A stretch of DNA of 43,997 nucleotides from a virus. This document shows, piece after piece, positions 24,959-32,757 of this stretch (the stretch's first letter is position 1; each line of letters begins with the position of its first letter). The stretch is from positions 1-43,997 of the IMG/VR virus record IMGVR_UViG_3300025880_003256; one strand, 5' to 3'. Position numbers and translations under genes: made by a program. The notes beneath the pieces are model-generated. The model saw only the letters and a program-made list of their open reading frames with translations, was not told the DNA's origin and did not search any database.

Positions 24959-25914
24959 TGAAAAAAATATTTATAACAGGAGGATCAGGGACTGTAGGGA
25001 CAGCTTTTATAAAAAGATATTATAATGATTATAAATTTTATTCTTATAGTAGGGGTGAAAAATCTCAAGTAGCCTTAAAAAGAAAATTTCCTAATATAGA
25101 AATTTTAATAGGAGGAATAGAAGAAAAAAATTACTTAACTTCACAAATAATAAAAATTAATCCTGATATTATAATACATGCAGCTGCCTTAAAACACGTT
25201 GACACTGCAGAAAAACAACCCATTAAAGCTATTACTAGTAATATTATGGGGAGCTATAATATTATGGAAGCAGCTAAGGAAGCAAATACACCTTTAGTAG
25301 TAGGTATAAGTACAGATAAAGCTTGTGAATCAGCTAATGTGTATGGTAAAACCAAGGCATTAATGGAAAAGATGTATTTAGAAGCAGATAATTCAAGAAA
25401 TAAATTTGTATGTTGTAGATTTGGTAATGTAGCAGGGAGCCATGGTTCTGTTATACCTTTTTGGCTTAGAAGTTTTGACTCTAATAAACCTTTATTTTTA
25501 ACCCATCCTAATATGACAAGACTAATGTTCTCCCCAGAAGAATCTGCTGAGCTTATTCATAATTGTATTACTTTATCATCTAAAAGGTCAGGTTTTATAA
25601 TGTCCAAAATTATGAAAACTGTAACTATGAGTAAGTTAGCTAAGTTAATATCTGAAGATATAAAAATAGTAGGATTAAGACCCGGAGAGAAAATGAGTGA
25701 AGACCTAATTTCAGAGATTGAAATACCCCATTCTGAAATAGTAGGAGATTATGTAATCTTAACTAGAGATGAAAACCCTAATATTTTAACAAGATTAGAT
25801 ACACCTATAAACAGTGACACATCATTAGAAATGACACGAAAAGAAATGATAAAGTTAATTAAAGATGTAAAGAATTTACAAAGCGTAACTTCTCATTCTA
25901 AAAATGAATATTAA
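24958..25914 (+). CDS. nucleotide-sugar dehydratase-like SDR (PseB/CapD type)
   Basis: The 318-residue extended SDR has TGGSGTVGTAF at 7-17 (NAD(P) loop), AAALKHVDTAE near 79 (as in UDP-GlcNAc 4,6-dehydratases), STDKA near 120, YGKTK (catalytic Tyr-Lys) near 131 and LRPGEKMSE near 240. Probably acts on UDP-GlcNAc. It is not needed for plain Neu5Ac, so it may mark a legionaminate-like product or serve another sugar; the aminotransferase and acetyltransferase that path also needs are not in the cassette. Confidence 0.85.
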   Translation: MKKIFITGGSGTVGTAFIKRYYNDYKFYSYSRGEKSQVALKRKFPNIEILIGGIEEKNYLTSQIIKINPDIIIHAAALKHVDTAEKQPIKAITSNIMGSYNIMEAAKEANTPLVVGISTDKACESANVYGKTKALMEKMYLEADNSRNKFVCCRFGNVAGSHGSVIPFWLRSFDSNKPLFLTHPNMTRLMFSPEESAELIHNCITLSSKRSGFIMSKIMKTVTMSKLAKLISEDIKIVGLRPGEKMSEDLISEIEIPHSEIVGDYVILTRDENPNILTRLDTPINSDTSLEMTRKEMIKLIKDVKNLQSVTSHSKNEY

Positions 25915-26546
25915 TGTTAAGAATATTAATCCCTGCTAGAGGAGGTAGTAAAAGAATTAAAAATAAAAACCTACTAAAGGTTAATGGTCAATCTTTACTA
26001 TCTAGGGCAATTAAAGTATCTTTACAAGTTACAAATGAAGTATATGTTAGTACTGATTCTTATGATATAGAGAAAGAAGCAATATTAAATGGAGCTAAAG
26101 TCCATAAAAGACCTTCAATATATGCTACAGATATCTCACCTACCAAAGAAGCTATAACAGATTTTTTACAATCTTATAAAGATACTACTAATATGGTCTT
26201 AGTACAATGTACTTCTCCTTTTATTGAACTTGATCATCTTAAACTATCAATAGATAATCTCCATACTTTTTCTAGTTCAATTTCAGTTTATAAGGAAACA
26301 CCTTTTTATTGGGAAAAAGAAGACATAGGGGCTAAACCCAATTATGACCCTTTTAATAAACCTCGAACACAAGATATGGTTCCCCGTTATAAAGAAACAG
26401 GTGCTTTTTATGCTTTTAAGGTTAATAAATTCCTAGATGAAGGATTAATAACACCCTCTCCAACAGCTTTAGTTGAAGTAAATTTAAAAAGTAGCTTTGA
26501 TATTGATACCATAGAAGAATATGAATTAATAAAAAACATTACATAA
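25914..26546 (+). CDS. neuA: NeuA-like CMP-sialic acid synthetase
   Basis: Activates a nonulosonic acid with CTP. The 210-residue protein has the nucleotide loop IPARGGSKRIKNKNL at 5-19, VYVSTDS near 43, VQCTSPF near 97, and the ending SFDIDTIEEYE (metal-binding Asp). Short but complete for the bacterial NeuA/PseF/LegF class. It sits between the SDR and the sialyltransferase, linked by 1-nt TAATG overlaps at both ends. Confidence 0.9.
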   Translation: MLRILIPARGGSKRIKNKNLLKVNGQSLLSRAIKVSLQVTNEVYVSTDSYDIEKEAILNGAKVHKRPSIYATDISPTKEAITDFLQSYKDTTNMVLVQCTSPFIELDHLKLSIDNLHTFSSSISVYKETPFYWEKEDIGAKPNYDPFNKPRTQDMVPRYKETGAFYAFKVNKFLDEGLITPSPTALVEVNLKSSFDIDTIEEYELIKNIT

Positions 26547-27205
26547 TGATCCCAGAAATACAAATAAATAATATTAGTTTCCCTATTTTTTCAAACAAAA
26601 ACACTAATATAAACTTTAATAAGATTAAAACTGCTGCTTTAGTAGCTAGCAGTGGTACATTATTAGATAATGAATTTGGTAAAAAAATTGATAAAAATGA
26701 TTTAATAATTAGATTTAATGCCGCTAGAGTTAAAGGGTACGAGAATCATGTAGGGTCAAGAACAGATATTAGGATATTAAATGGACACTCATTTAATGGT
26801 TCAACTAAAAAAGAAATATGTTTAGGACATGATCCTAATTTTTTATCTAATTTAGATAACGAAACTTTTTTAGTTAAATCCTTTAATGCCCAAGAATTTA
26901 TAGAAGGTGTAATGTTATATATTAATAAAACTCCAATAAATTTCTTACATTCTAATTTTTTAATGTATTGTAATAGTTTAGTTTCAAAACCTGAAGCTAG
27001 TGCGGGGTTAGTAGGAGTTTTATTGTTAGTAACTTTAGGTATAAAACCTGATTTATATGGTTATGGGTTTTATTCTGAATCCAATGATAGGGTACATTAT
27101 TGGGAAGAAGTGGATCCTAATTGGTCTAGTGGACATGGATTTAATGAAGAAAAAGATATAATAGATAATTTAGTTAGTCAAAACTTAGTTAATATAATAA
27201 AATAA
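26546..27205 (+). CDS. GT29-family (animal-type) sialyltransferase
   Basis: Transfers sialic acid from CMP-sialic acid to a glycan. The 219-residue product shows sialyl motif L at about 30-79 (VASSG, then GKKIDKNDLIIRFNAA and VGSRTDIRILN), motif S at about 149-172 (ASAGLVGV...TLGIKPDLYGYG), motif III HYWE at 184-187 and motif VS His197-x4-Glu202. These are the four defining motifs of GT29, best known from animals, and their order and spacing agree. There is no signal anchor or stem region, so it is a bare catalytic domain likely to act in the bacterial cytoplasm. The cysteines that animal enzymes use to join motifs L and S by a disulfide are absent at both ends (Ala30, Gly165). It follows neuA directly. 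Confidence 0.85.
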   Translation: MIPEIQINNISFPIFSNKNTNINFNKIKTAALVASSGTLLDNEFGKKIDKNDLIIRFNAARVKGYENHVGSRTDIRILNGHSFNGSTKKEICLGHDPNFLSNLDNETFLVKSFNAQEFIEGVMLYINKTPINFLHSNFLMYCNSLVSKPEASAGLVGVLLLVTLGIKPDLYGYGFYSESNDRVHYWEEVDPNWSSGHGFNEEKDIIDNLVSQNLVNIIK

Positions 27206-27834
27206 TGTACGAAATAGTTCATAACAACCCAGATTATCCTTTAGTAATAAGTTTTCAGGGAATGAGTGGGGGAGTTTATCCTAATGCTAAAGATAAATTG
27301 CCTTATTTATATTATAATTTATTTGTAAAATCTAATTTGAAAAACAATTATATTTTTTTTAAAGATAACGAACAAGTATATTATCATGGTTTATATAATA
27401 AAATAACAAATATAATAAACCAATATGTAGCTTTACATAATATTAAAAAGGTAATAACTATAGGACAATCTGCAGGGGGTTTTGCTTCTTTATTAGTTGG
27501 GGAGTTAATAAAGGCAGATAAAATAATAACAATTGCCCCTCAAATCAATTTAAAATATTATAGCTCAGGTTCACCAGCTAAAGAACACATAAGATTATTT
27601 AATTTACAAAACAAATTTAATATCCCAGAAACAAATTTGGGGAATTTACAACCTTTTAAATGTCAAGTAGAATATTGGCGTCCTACAATTGGTCATTTTG
27701 ATAATTACCATTTTGATTTTATAAATAGTTTGGATCCAAACTTAAATCTCATTAACTTTAAATCAGGACATAATATAGGTAATACTATAGGTAAAGAAAA
27801 ATTTAAACAATTAATTTTAAATTCAATAAAATAA
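27205..27834 (+). CDS. alpha/beta hydrolase-fold protein
   Basis: The 209-residue protein has a nucleophile elbow GQSAGG near 88-93, an early VISFQGMSGG strand/oxyanion segment near 14, and a late KSGHNIG with the likely catalytic His near 192. It is probably an esterase or deacylase. Next to a sialyltransferase, removal or transfer of an O-acetyl group on the sugar is one possibility, not shown by sequence. TAATG overlaps on both sides. Confidence 0.72.
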   Translation: MYEIVHNNPDYPLVISFQGMSGGVYPNAKDKLPYLYYNLFVKSNLKNNYIFFKDNEQVYYHGLYNKITNIINQYVALHNIKKVITIGQSAGGFASLLVGELIKADKIITIAPQINLKYYSSGSPAKEHIRLFNLQNKFNIPETNLGNLQPFKCQVEYWRPTIGHFDNYHFDFINSLDPNLNLINFKSGHNIGNTIGKEKFKQLILNSIK

Positions 27835-29018
27835 TGAAAATATCACTAATACAACCAGGAAGAAATAATTTAAAATACCTTAAATGGTCTTATAATTCTA
27901 TAAGAAAAAATCAAGGAGAACATGAAGTAGAAATTTGTGTTGCAGATGATGCTTCAACAGACGGGACTTGGAATTGGTGTTTAGAAATGATGTCTAAAGA
28001 TCCCTTATTTAAAGCACATCGTAATGAAGGACCAGATAGATTAGGACATACTATATTATATGATACATTAATAAATGATGTTGCTACAAATGATATAGCA
28101 ATGATTTACCATGCTGATATGTATTTGTGTCCTAATGCATTAAATTCAATTGAAAAACATATTAAACCTGGTGTAATTGTATCTTTAACTCGAATTGAAC
28201 CACCTTTACATCCTGAAGGACCTGAAAAAGTACTATGGCATGGTGGAGTAGAACCTGATGAATTTAAAGAACAAGAATTATTAGATAAATTAAAAGAATT
28301 TACTAATGAAGAAAAAATTACTTATGGCATTTTTGCACCTTGGGCCTTTTATAGAAAAGATTTTCAAGAAATAGGTGGACATGACCCTTTATATGCTCCT
28401 CAATCTAAAGAGGATTCTGATATATTTAATCGTTTCCAGTTGAATGGAATAAAATTTATCCAAACTTGGGAGGGATTTGTATACCATATGACTTGTAGAG
28501 GTAGTAGAAGAAATACTTTAGACAAAGCTAAAAATATATACGAAGATAGCCCAGAATGGTTAGCACAAAATCAAAGATCAACACGTAATTTTATACGTAA
28601 ATGGGGCCATTTTGTAATGCATAGTCCTACTTTAGTACCTATTGTTCCTCCTAAATATGATATAGGATTTATAGTTAAAAATTGTAATTCTCAATTGTTA
28701 ACTGCTTTAGAACCTTGGTGTAGTACTATTTATATTGATGATGATATGGACGTCTTAACAACTCATTACATAGATAAAGAGCAAAAAAACACAGATTATT
28801 TATTAAAATACAAAATAAGACCTTTTGATAATGAGAAAATGAATGAAATATTAGTTGAAATTGATGGTCATACTTTTAATCAGAGTGATTTTGTAAATAT
28901 ACAAAGGCTATCTCAAATTATTGAAAGTAGTGGAGAAATAGGTAAATTTGAATTAGAAAATTTGAGTATAGAAATTATTCAAATAAATGAATATACTAAA
29001 GACTTAATTAAGTTATGA
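27834..29018 (+). CDS. family 2 glycosyltransferase with C-terminal extra domain
   Basis: The first about 230 residues are a GT-A domain: ISLIQPGRNNLKYLKWSYNSI, VEICVADDASTDGTW, and HADMYL as the DxD-like site near 93, then APWAFYRKDFQEIGGHD. A further segment from about 275 to 394 has a VKNCNSQLLTALEPWCSTIYIDDD stretch and is unrecognised. Overlaps the next gene by 4 nt. Confidence 0.8.
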   Translation: MKISLIQPGRNNLKYLKWSYNSIRKNQGEHEVEICVADDASTDGTWNWCLEMMSKDPLFKAHRNEGPDRLGHTILYDTLINDVATNDIAMIYHADMYLCPNALNSIEKHIKPGVIVSLTRIEPPLHPEGPEKVLWHGGVEPDEFKEQELLDKLKEFTNEEKITYGIFAPWAFYRKDFQEIGGHDPLYAPQSKEDSDIFNRFQLNGIKFIQTWEGFVYHMTCRGSRRNTLDKAKNIYEDSPEWLAQNQRSTRNFIRKWGHFVMHSPTLVPIVPPKYDIGFIVKNCNSQLLTALEPWCSTIYIDDDMDVLTTHYIDKEQKNTDYLLKYKIRPFDNEKMNEILVEIDGHTFNQSDFVNIQRLSQIIESSGEIGKFELENLSIEIIQINEYTKDLIKL

Positions 29019-29833
29019 TAGGAATCATAGGACAAGGTTTTGTAGGTAATGCTATATATCAAAAGTTTAAAAACTACTTTGAAGTAAAAACTTATGATAT
29101 AATAAAAGATAAAAGTAACTCGGAAAAAAAGGTAGCCATGAGTCAAAATGTGGTATTTGTTTGTTTACCTACTCCTATGAATAGAAGAGGTAGATGTGAT
29201 ACTAGTTTAATTGAATCTACAGTAAAAGAAATTTTTACAACCTTCAAATGTAAAACCGTAGTTATTAAATCTACGGTACCACCTGGAACTACAGCAAAAA
29301 TAAATTCATTATATCCTGATATGGATGTAGTATTTAACCCTGAATTTTTAACTGAAGCAAATGCGGTAGAGGATTTTAATAATCAAAATAGAGTAATTTT
29401 AGGAGGACCTAGAAAATCTACTACTAAATTAAAAACTATATATAGAAAAATATTTCCTGATATTGATATTATAAAAACTGGATCTACTCATGCTGAAATG
29501 GTAAAATATCTTACAAACACTTTTTTAGCTACTAAGGTAGCATTTGCTAATGAAATGTATCAAATATGTGAGGGATTAAAACTAGATTATGATAAAGTAA
29601 TTGAATATTCAACTTTTGATAAAAGATTAGGAAAATCACATTGGGCAGTACCTGGACCTGATGGAGATTTTGGTTTTGGAGGCCATTGTTTTCCTAAAGA
29701 TCTTTCAGCAATGTTACGTTTAGCAGATGATTTAGAAACAGTAGATAATGTCCTAAATGCGGTACAATCAACAAATGATTTAGTTAGAAAAAACCGAGAT
29801 TGGGAAAATATGAAAGGAAGAGCTATAGTTTAA
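29015..29833 (+). CDS. UDP-sugar 6-dehydrogenase-like protein, short form
   Basis: Oxidises the C6 of a UDP- or GDP-sugar to a uronate. The protein has GIIGQGFVG (NAD loop), VFVCLPTP near 47, KSTVPPGT near 85, FNPEFLTEA near 107, Lys164 in KYLTNTFLA and the catalytic Cys225 in FGGHCFPKD. At 272 residues it lacks the C-terminal UDP-binding domain of the usual 390-450-residue enzymes. Either it is a reduced functional form, as some phage versions are, or a degraded one. Last gene of the sugar cassette. Confidence 0.85.
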   Translation: MIGIIGQGFVGNAIYQKFKNYFEVKTYDIIKDKSNSEKKVAMSQNVVFVCLPTPMNRRGRCDTSLIESTVKEIFTTFKCKTVVIKSTVPPGTTAKINSLYPDMDVVFNPEFLTEANAVEDFNNQNRVILGGPRKSTTKLKTIYRKIFPDIDIIKTGSTHAEMVKYLTNTFLATKVAFANEMYQICEGLKLDYDKVIEYSTFDKRLGKSHWAVPGPDGDFGFGGHCFPKDLSAMLRLADDLETVDNVLNAVQSTNDLVRKNRDWENMKGRAIV

Positions 29834-29858
29834 TATGTATACCATAAAATTATAAAAA

Positions 29859-30116
29859 ATGACTATGAAAATGATTCCATGCCCTAAATGTGGCGAAGAC
29901 TTCCCAGAATTAAGAAAAACTAAATATGGGTATAACTTTTGTGTTAATTGTTCAGAAGTAGGAGCTAAAAGAGGAGTTCCTATGACCTTTGGTATTGGAG
30001 ACCATACTTGGACTGAAACTTTAATATTAGATGAAAAAGATTATTTAAAACATATCAATCCAGAAGGCAACCCAGAACTTACTTTTGGTATTGAAACTGA
30101 AAGTAAAAAGAAATAA
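29859..30116 (+). CDS. zinc-ribbon protein (85 aa)
   Basis: CPKCGEDFPELRKTKYGYNFCVNC gives a C-x2-C...C-x2-C zinc site at about residues 8-31, similar to the DksA/TraR zinc finger but without the rest of that fold. The remaining part is acidic. Function unknown; a nucleic acid or RNA polymerase contact is possible. Confidence 0.68.
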   Translation: MTMKMIPCPKCGEDFPELRKTKYGYNFCVNCSEVGAKRGVPMTFGIGDHTWTETLILDEKDYLKHINPEGNPELTFGIETESKKK

Positions 30117-30734
30117 ATGCCTCAAGCAAAACCCTTATCTAAAGAACAAATCGTAGCTGCCCAAGCTAAAACAAAATCTAATATGGCAGCTGCCCGTTAT
30201 CTTCATGTGTCATATCAACACTATAAAAGGTATGCTAAATTGTATAAGTTATTTGAGGGACATAAAAACCAAAGTGGTAAAGGTATACCTAAATTTTTAA
30301 AGGGACCTAAAAAAATGCCTCATATGTTAGAAATAATTGAGGGTAGAATAGCTGCATCTTCATTTGATCCAAATAAACTTAAATATTCTTTAATAGAACA
30401 GGGATATTTATCAGAGGAATGTACTGTATGTAAATTTAAAGAACGTAGAGTACTTGATTATAAAATTCCTTTATTACTACATTTTCAAGATGGTAATAGT
30501 AATAATTATAGTTTAGATAATGTCCAATTATTATGCTATAATCATTATTTTCTAACCGTAGGAGATATTTTTAATGATAAAGATGTTAAACAAATAGAAT
30601 CTAAACAGGAACATTTTGGTACAAGCGAAAAGGTAGAATGGGAAGTTGATGATTATCATTTACAACGTTTAAAAGAATTAGGTTTAGATAGTGATAACGA
30701 AGATGATCCTAACCAATACATAAGCAGAATATAA
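30117..30734 (+). CDS. HNH-like endonuclease with N-terminal HTH
   Basis: The 205-residue protein has a helix-turn-helix-like start (SNMAAARYLHVSYQHYKRYAK) and an HNH-like region: CTVC near 102, LLLHFQDGNSNNYSLDNVQLLCYNHYF near 119-145 (H, N and H/C positions). The second zinc-type CxxC is reduced to LLCYNH. Homing-type HNH proteins of T4-like phages have this plan. Whether it cuts is not certain. Confidence 0.68.
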   Translation: MPQAKPLSKEQIVAAQAKTKSNMAAARYLHVSYQHYKRYAKLYKLFEGHKNQSGKGIPKFLKGPKKMPHMLEIIEGRIAASSFDPNKLKYSLIEQGYLSEECTVCKFKERRVLDYKIPLLLHFQDGNSNNYSLDNVQLLCYNHYFLTVGDIFNDKDVKQIESKQEHFGTSEKVEWEVDDYHLQRLKELGLDSDNEDDPNQYISRI

Positions 30735-30907
30735 TGGCTAAAAAAATAAAATTATTAAATAAAAAATACCATAAAATTACTAAAGATTATGGTAAACAAA
30801 AAGAACGTCACCTTGAAAAACTTGCATCAAAAAGTTTGGATAACGATGAAAAGTTTCGTAAATTAAAGGATAAGAAAATCAAGGGAGATTTCTTAAAAAA
30901 TTTTTAA
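30734..30907 (+). CDS. small lysine-rich protein (57 aa)
   Basis: Not in any longer ORF: starts in a TAATG overlap with the HNH gene. Nearly a third of residues are Lys; helical, ends KIKGDFLKNF. Could bind nucleic acid through charge; no family recognised. Confidence 0.55.
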   Translation: MAKKIKLLNKKYHKITKDYGKQKERHLEKLASKSLDNDEKFRKLKDKKIKGDFLKNF

Positions 30908-30909
30908 TT

Positions 30910-31233
30910 ATGGAATTTGAACATAAATGGAATTTTGATACTGAAGATGAAGTTGCAGAAACTTTTAAAGGTGGTGATCAAAAATTACATAACTTAATTG
31001 TTGACATAGCACTAGATAATTTACATACAGATATTAATGAAATTCCCGTGGTATCAATTCATGCTAAAGACACTGGTATGTTTTATGATATTATGATTGA
31101 TAGAGATGATATGCTAGAGACTTTAAGTCAAAATCTTGAAACTATGGAACAATATGAAGATTATGACCGATGTCAAAAAATATTTGAAGCAATTAATTAT
31201 TTAAAATTAAAAATTAAAAATACAAAGAAATGA
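30910..31233 (+). CDS. hypothetical protein (107 aa)
   Basis: Acidic, helical soluble protein with a VVSIHAKDTGMFYDIMIDRDDM stretch and a C-terminal Lys-rich end. No family recognised. Overlaps the next gene by 4 nt (ATGA). Confidence 0.65.
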   Translation: MEFEHKWNFDTEDEVAETFKGGDQKLHNLIVDIALDNLHTDINEIPVVSIHAKDTGMFYDIMIDRDDMLETLSQNLETMEQYEDYDRCQKIFEAINYLKLKIKNTKK

Positions 31234-31880
31234 AAAAAGTAGATAGTATAACAGTAGTATTATTATTTGGTATAACCTTATTTTCTATAATATTTTTATC
31301 CTCATTTAAATCTGAAGGAATTACTTTAAAAATTATATCTAAGGAAAATAAAGTAATTAATACTGATTCTTTAAATAATAATCCTGATGAAGGCAATATT
31401 ATTACATATACTAAACAAGATTCAATTTCAGATGCTAGTGAAAGATGGGATCAGTTTAAAACTCAAAGTCGTAATAATTTTTTAGATGCTATGGGTTATC
31501 AAGAATCAAGAAATAGATATCATATAGTAAATAAATATGGTTATATGGGTAAGTATCAATTTGGTAGTTCTACACTTAAAACTTTAAAAATAAAAGTAAG
31601 TAGATCTGAATTCCTTAGAGATACTTTATTACAAGAAGAAGCAATGTTAAAATTACTTCTACATAATAAAAAAAGACTACAGAAATATATAGACAAATAT
31701 GAAGGTCAAGTAATTAATGGCGTATTAGTTACAGAATCAGGTTTATTAGCTGCTGCACATTTAGGGGGACAAGGTAGCGTAAGAAAATGGTTTAGAAATG
31801 GTAAAGTTAGGAAAGATGGGAATGGAATAAAGATAACAACTTATATGAAGCGATTTTCTGGGTATGATCTATATTTATAA
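31230..31880 (+). CDS. membrane-anchored lysozyme-like (transglycosylase-type) protein
   Basis: The 216-residue product has an N-terminal hydrophobic signal/anchor at about 6-26, a polar linker, then MGYQESRNRYHIVNKYGYMGKYQFG (near 88-112), where Glu92 sits like the catalytic Glu of SLT/goose-type lysozyme folds (E-S...G.YQ.G). A GLLAAAHLGGQGSVRKW segment near 173-189 matches the later part of that fold. Likely cuts peptidoglycan from the periplasmic side, in lysis or in entry. It is the only cell-wall enzyme seen in the window. Confidence 0.7.
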   Translation: MKKVDSITVVLLFGITLFSIIFLSSFKSEGITLKIISKENKVINTDSLNNNPDEGNIITYTKQDSISDASERWDQFKTQSRNNFLDAMGYQESRNRYHIVNKYGYMGKYQFGSSTLKTLKIKVSRSEFLRDTLLQEEAMLKLLLHNKKRLQKYIDKYEGQVINGVLVTESGLLAAAHLGGQGSVRKWFRNGKVRKDGNGIKITTYMKRFSGYDLYL

Positions 31881-31889
31881 TAAAAAATT

Positions 31890-32024
31890 ATGTCAAAGCT
31901 AGTTACAGGAAATTATGTTTCTAATGGTGGTAAGAAAAGACCAGGTATTCATGCAAAAAGTAAATCATCTAAAATGAAAAATAGTAAAAATTATGTCAAA
32001 GCGTATAGGGGACAAGGGAAATAA
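31890..32024 (+). CDS. small basic protein (44 aa)
   Basis: A Lys/Ser/Gly-rich micro-protein starting MSKLVTGNYVSNGG and ending YRGQGK. I recall very similar short proteins in T4-like cyanophages, function unknown. Its stop is 1 nt before the next ATG. It resembles in style the product at 40314-40442. Confidence 0.6.
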   Translation: MSKLVTGNYVSNGGKKRPGIHAKSKSSKMKNSKNYVKAYRGQGK

Positions 32025-32025
32025 T

Positions 32026-32178
32026 ATGGAATTAAGTACATTAGCTTTATTTAATCATATGACAGATGAAGATTTTATAGCAATCCACAATGCTGGCCAG
32101 CTAAAAAAACTATGTCTTGCACTAAGCTTAGATATAAATTCAAAATATAATGAAAAAAACAAAACTTACACAGCATGA
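32026..32178 (+). CDS. hypothetical protein (50 aa)
   Basis: I choose ATG 32026, just after the preceding stop, over 31993, which is inside that gene. Acidic first half, helical, ends KNKTYTA. No family recognised; the next ORF overlaps its end by 29 nt. Confidence 0.5.
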   Translation: MELSTLALFNHMTDEDFIAIHNAGQLKKLCLALSLDINSKYNEKNKTYTA

Positions 32179-32299
32179 ATGGTTTGATGCCTTAAAAGTT
32201 CCCACACCTCATAGGAATAAGAAAAAATATTATCGTAAAGATAAACACAAAAAGGCTTGGATCTCCAGGCCTTCTTTCGTATATTCATGTATAAAATAA
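32150..32299 (+). CDS. small basic protein (49 aa) overlapping a hairpin and promoter motif
   Basis: ORF rich in Lys, His and Tyr (HRNKKKYYRKDKHKKAW). Its 3' end runs through a perfect hairpin (32252-32273) and a TTCGTATATT motif, so that DNA has either two jobs or the ORF is not real at its end. No family recognised. Confidence 0.45.
   Translation: MKKTKLTQHEWFDALKVPTPHRNKKKYYRKDKHKKAWISRPSFVYSCIK
32252..32273 (+). terminator. terminator-like hairpin before a promoter motif
   Basis: AAGGCTTGG (32252-32260) pairs with CCAGGCCTT (32265-32273) over 9 bp (one G-T) around a 4-nt loop, two nucleotides before a TTCGTATATT motif. Confidence 0.6.
32276..32285 (+). promoter_or_regulatory. TTCGTATATT promoter-like motif
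   Basis: Exact copy directly after the hairpin and 19 nt before the ATG at 32305. The run ATAAAGGTTATG at that start matches the starts at 32758, 34389, 36741 and 40897. Confidence 0.65.
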
Positions 32300-32304
32300 A
32301 GGTT

Positions 32305-32748
32305 ATGCTATACGAATTTTCACACCACAACAAACATGGTAATATTAGAACAAGAATAATACCTTGGCCCAATGGTAAAGCATTTGGAATTAATCCAAAG
32401 GGTTTAGGGGGGTATATTGGTGTTAAAATATTTAAATATGAATACCATCACGAAATTAATCCTCCAAGTTTAGCTAACATAGGTGGAAAAAAATATTTAC
32501 TTCCTACTTGGCAGGAGGTATTACCCGAAACTGAATTAAATGATATAAATTGGATCAAACCAAAACCTAAAGTAAAACAAGAACCAATAGTTGTAATGAC
32601 TGCTAGCAGTAGTAACAAAGACAAAACGTATAAAACGGTATATTACCCAGATTCAGGTAAGTTTCATTGTAATTGTCCAGGTAGGTGGAGAGCGTTTGAT
32701 GGTAAATGTAAACACATAAAAGCATTAGAATTAAAAATAAATAAATAA
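32305..32748 (+). CDS. SWIM zinc-finger protein (147 aa)
   Basis: I place the start at ATG 32305 after AAAGGTT; the upstream TTG at 32257 lies before the promoter-like motif. The C-terminal FHCNCPGRWRAFDGKCKHIKAL matches the SWIM zinc finger (C-x-C-xn-C-x-H), used for binding DNA or protein. The N-terminal part, with FSHHNKHGNIRT and IPWPNGKAFG, is unknown. It starts the unit leading to DNA ligase, 9 nt downstream. Confidence 0.72.
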   Translation: MLYEFSHHNKHGNIRTRIIPWPNGKAFGINPKGLGGYIGVKIFKYEYHHEINPPSLANIGGKKYLLPTWQEVLPETELNDINWIKPKPKVKQEPIVVMTASSSNKDKTYKTVYYPDSGKFHCNCPGRWRAFDGKCKHIKALELKINK

Positions 32749-32757
32749 ATAAAGGTT

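Noticed and set aside
32257-32304. TTG start for the SWIM-finger gene
   Set aside because: It precedes the promoter-like motif and sits in the hairpin; ATG 32305 has the AAAGGTT context shared by four other starts.
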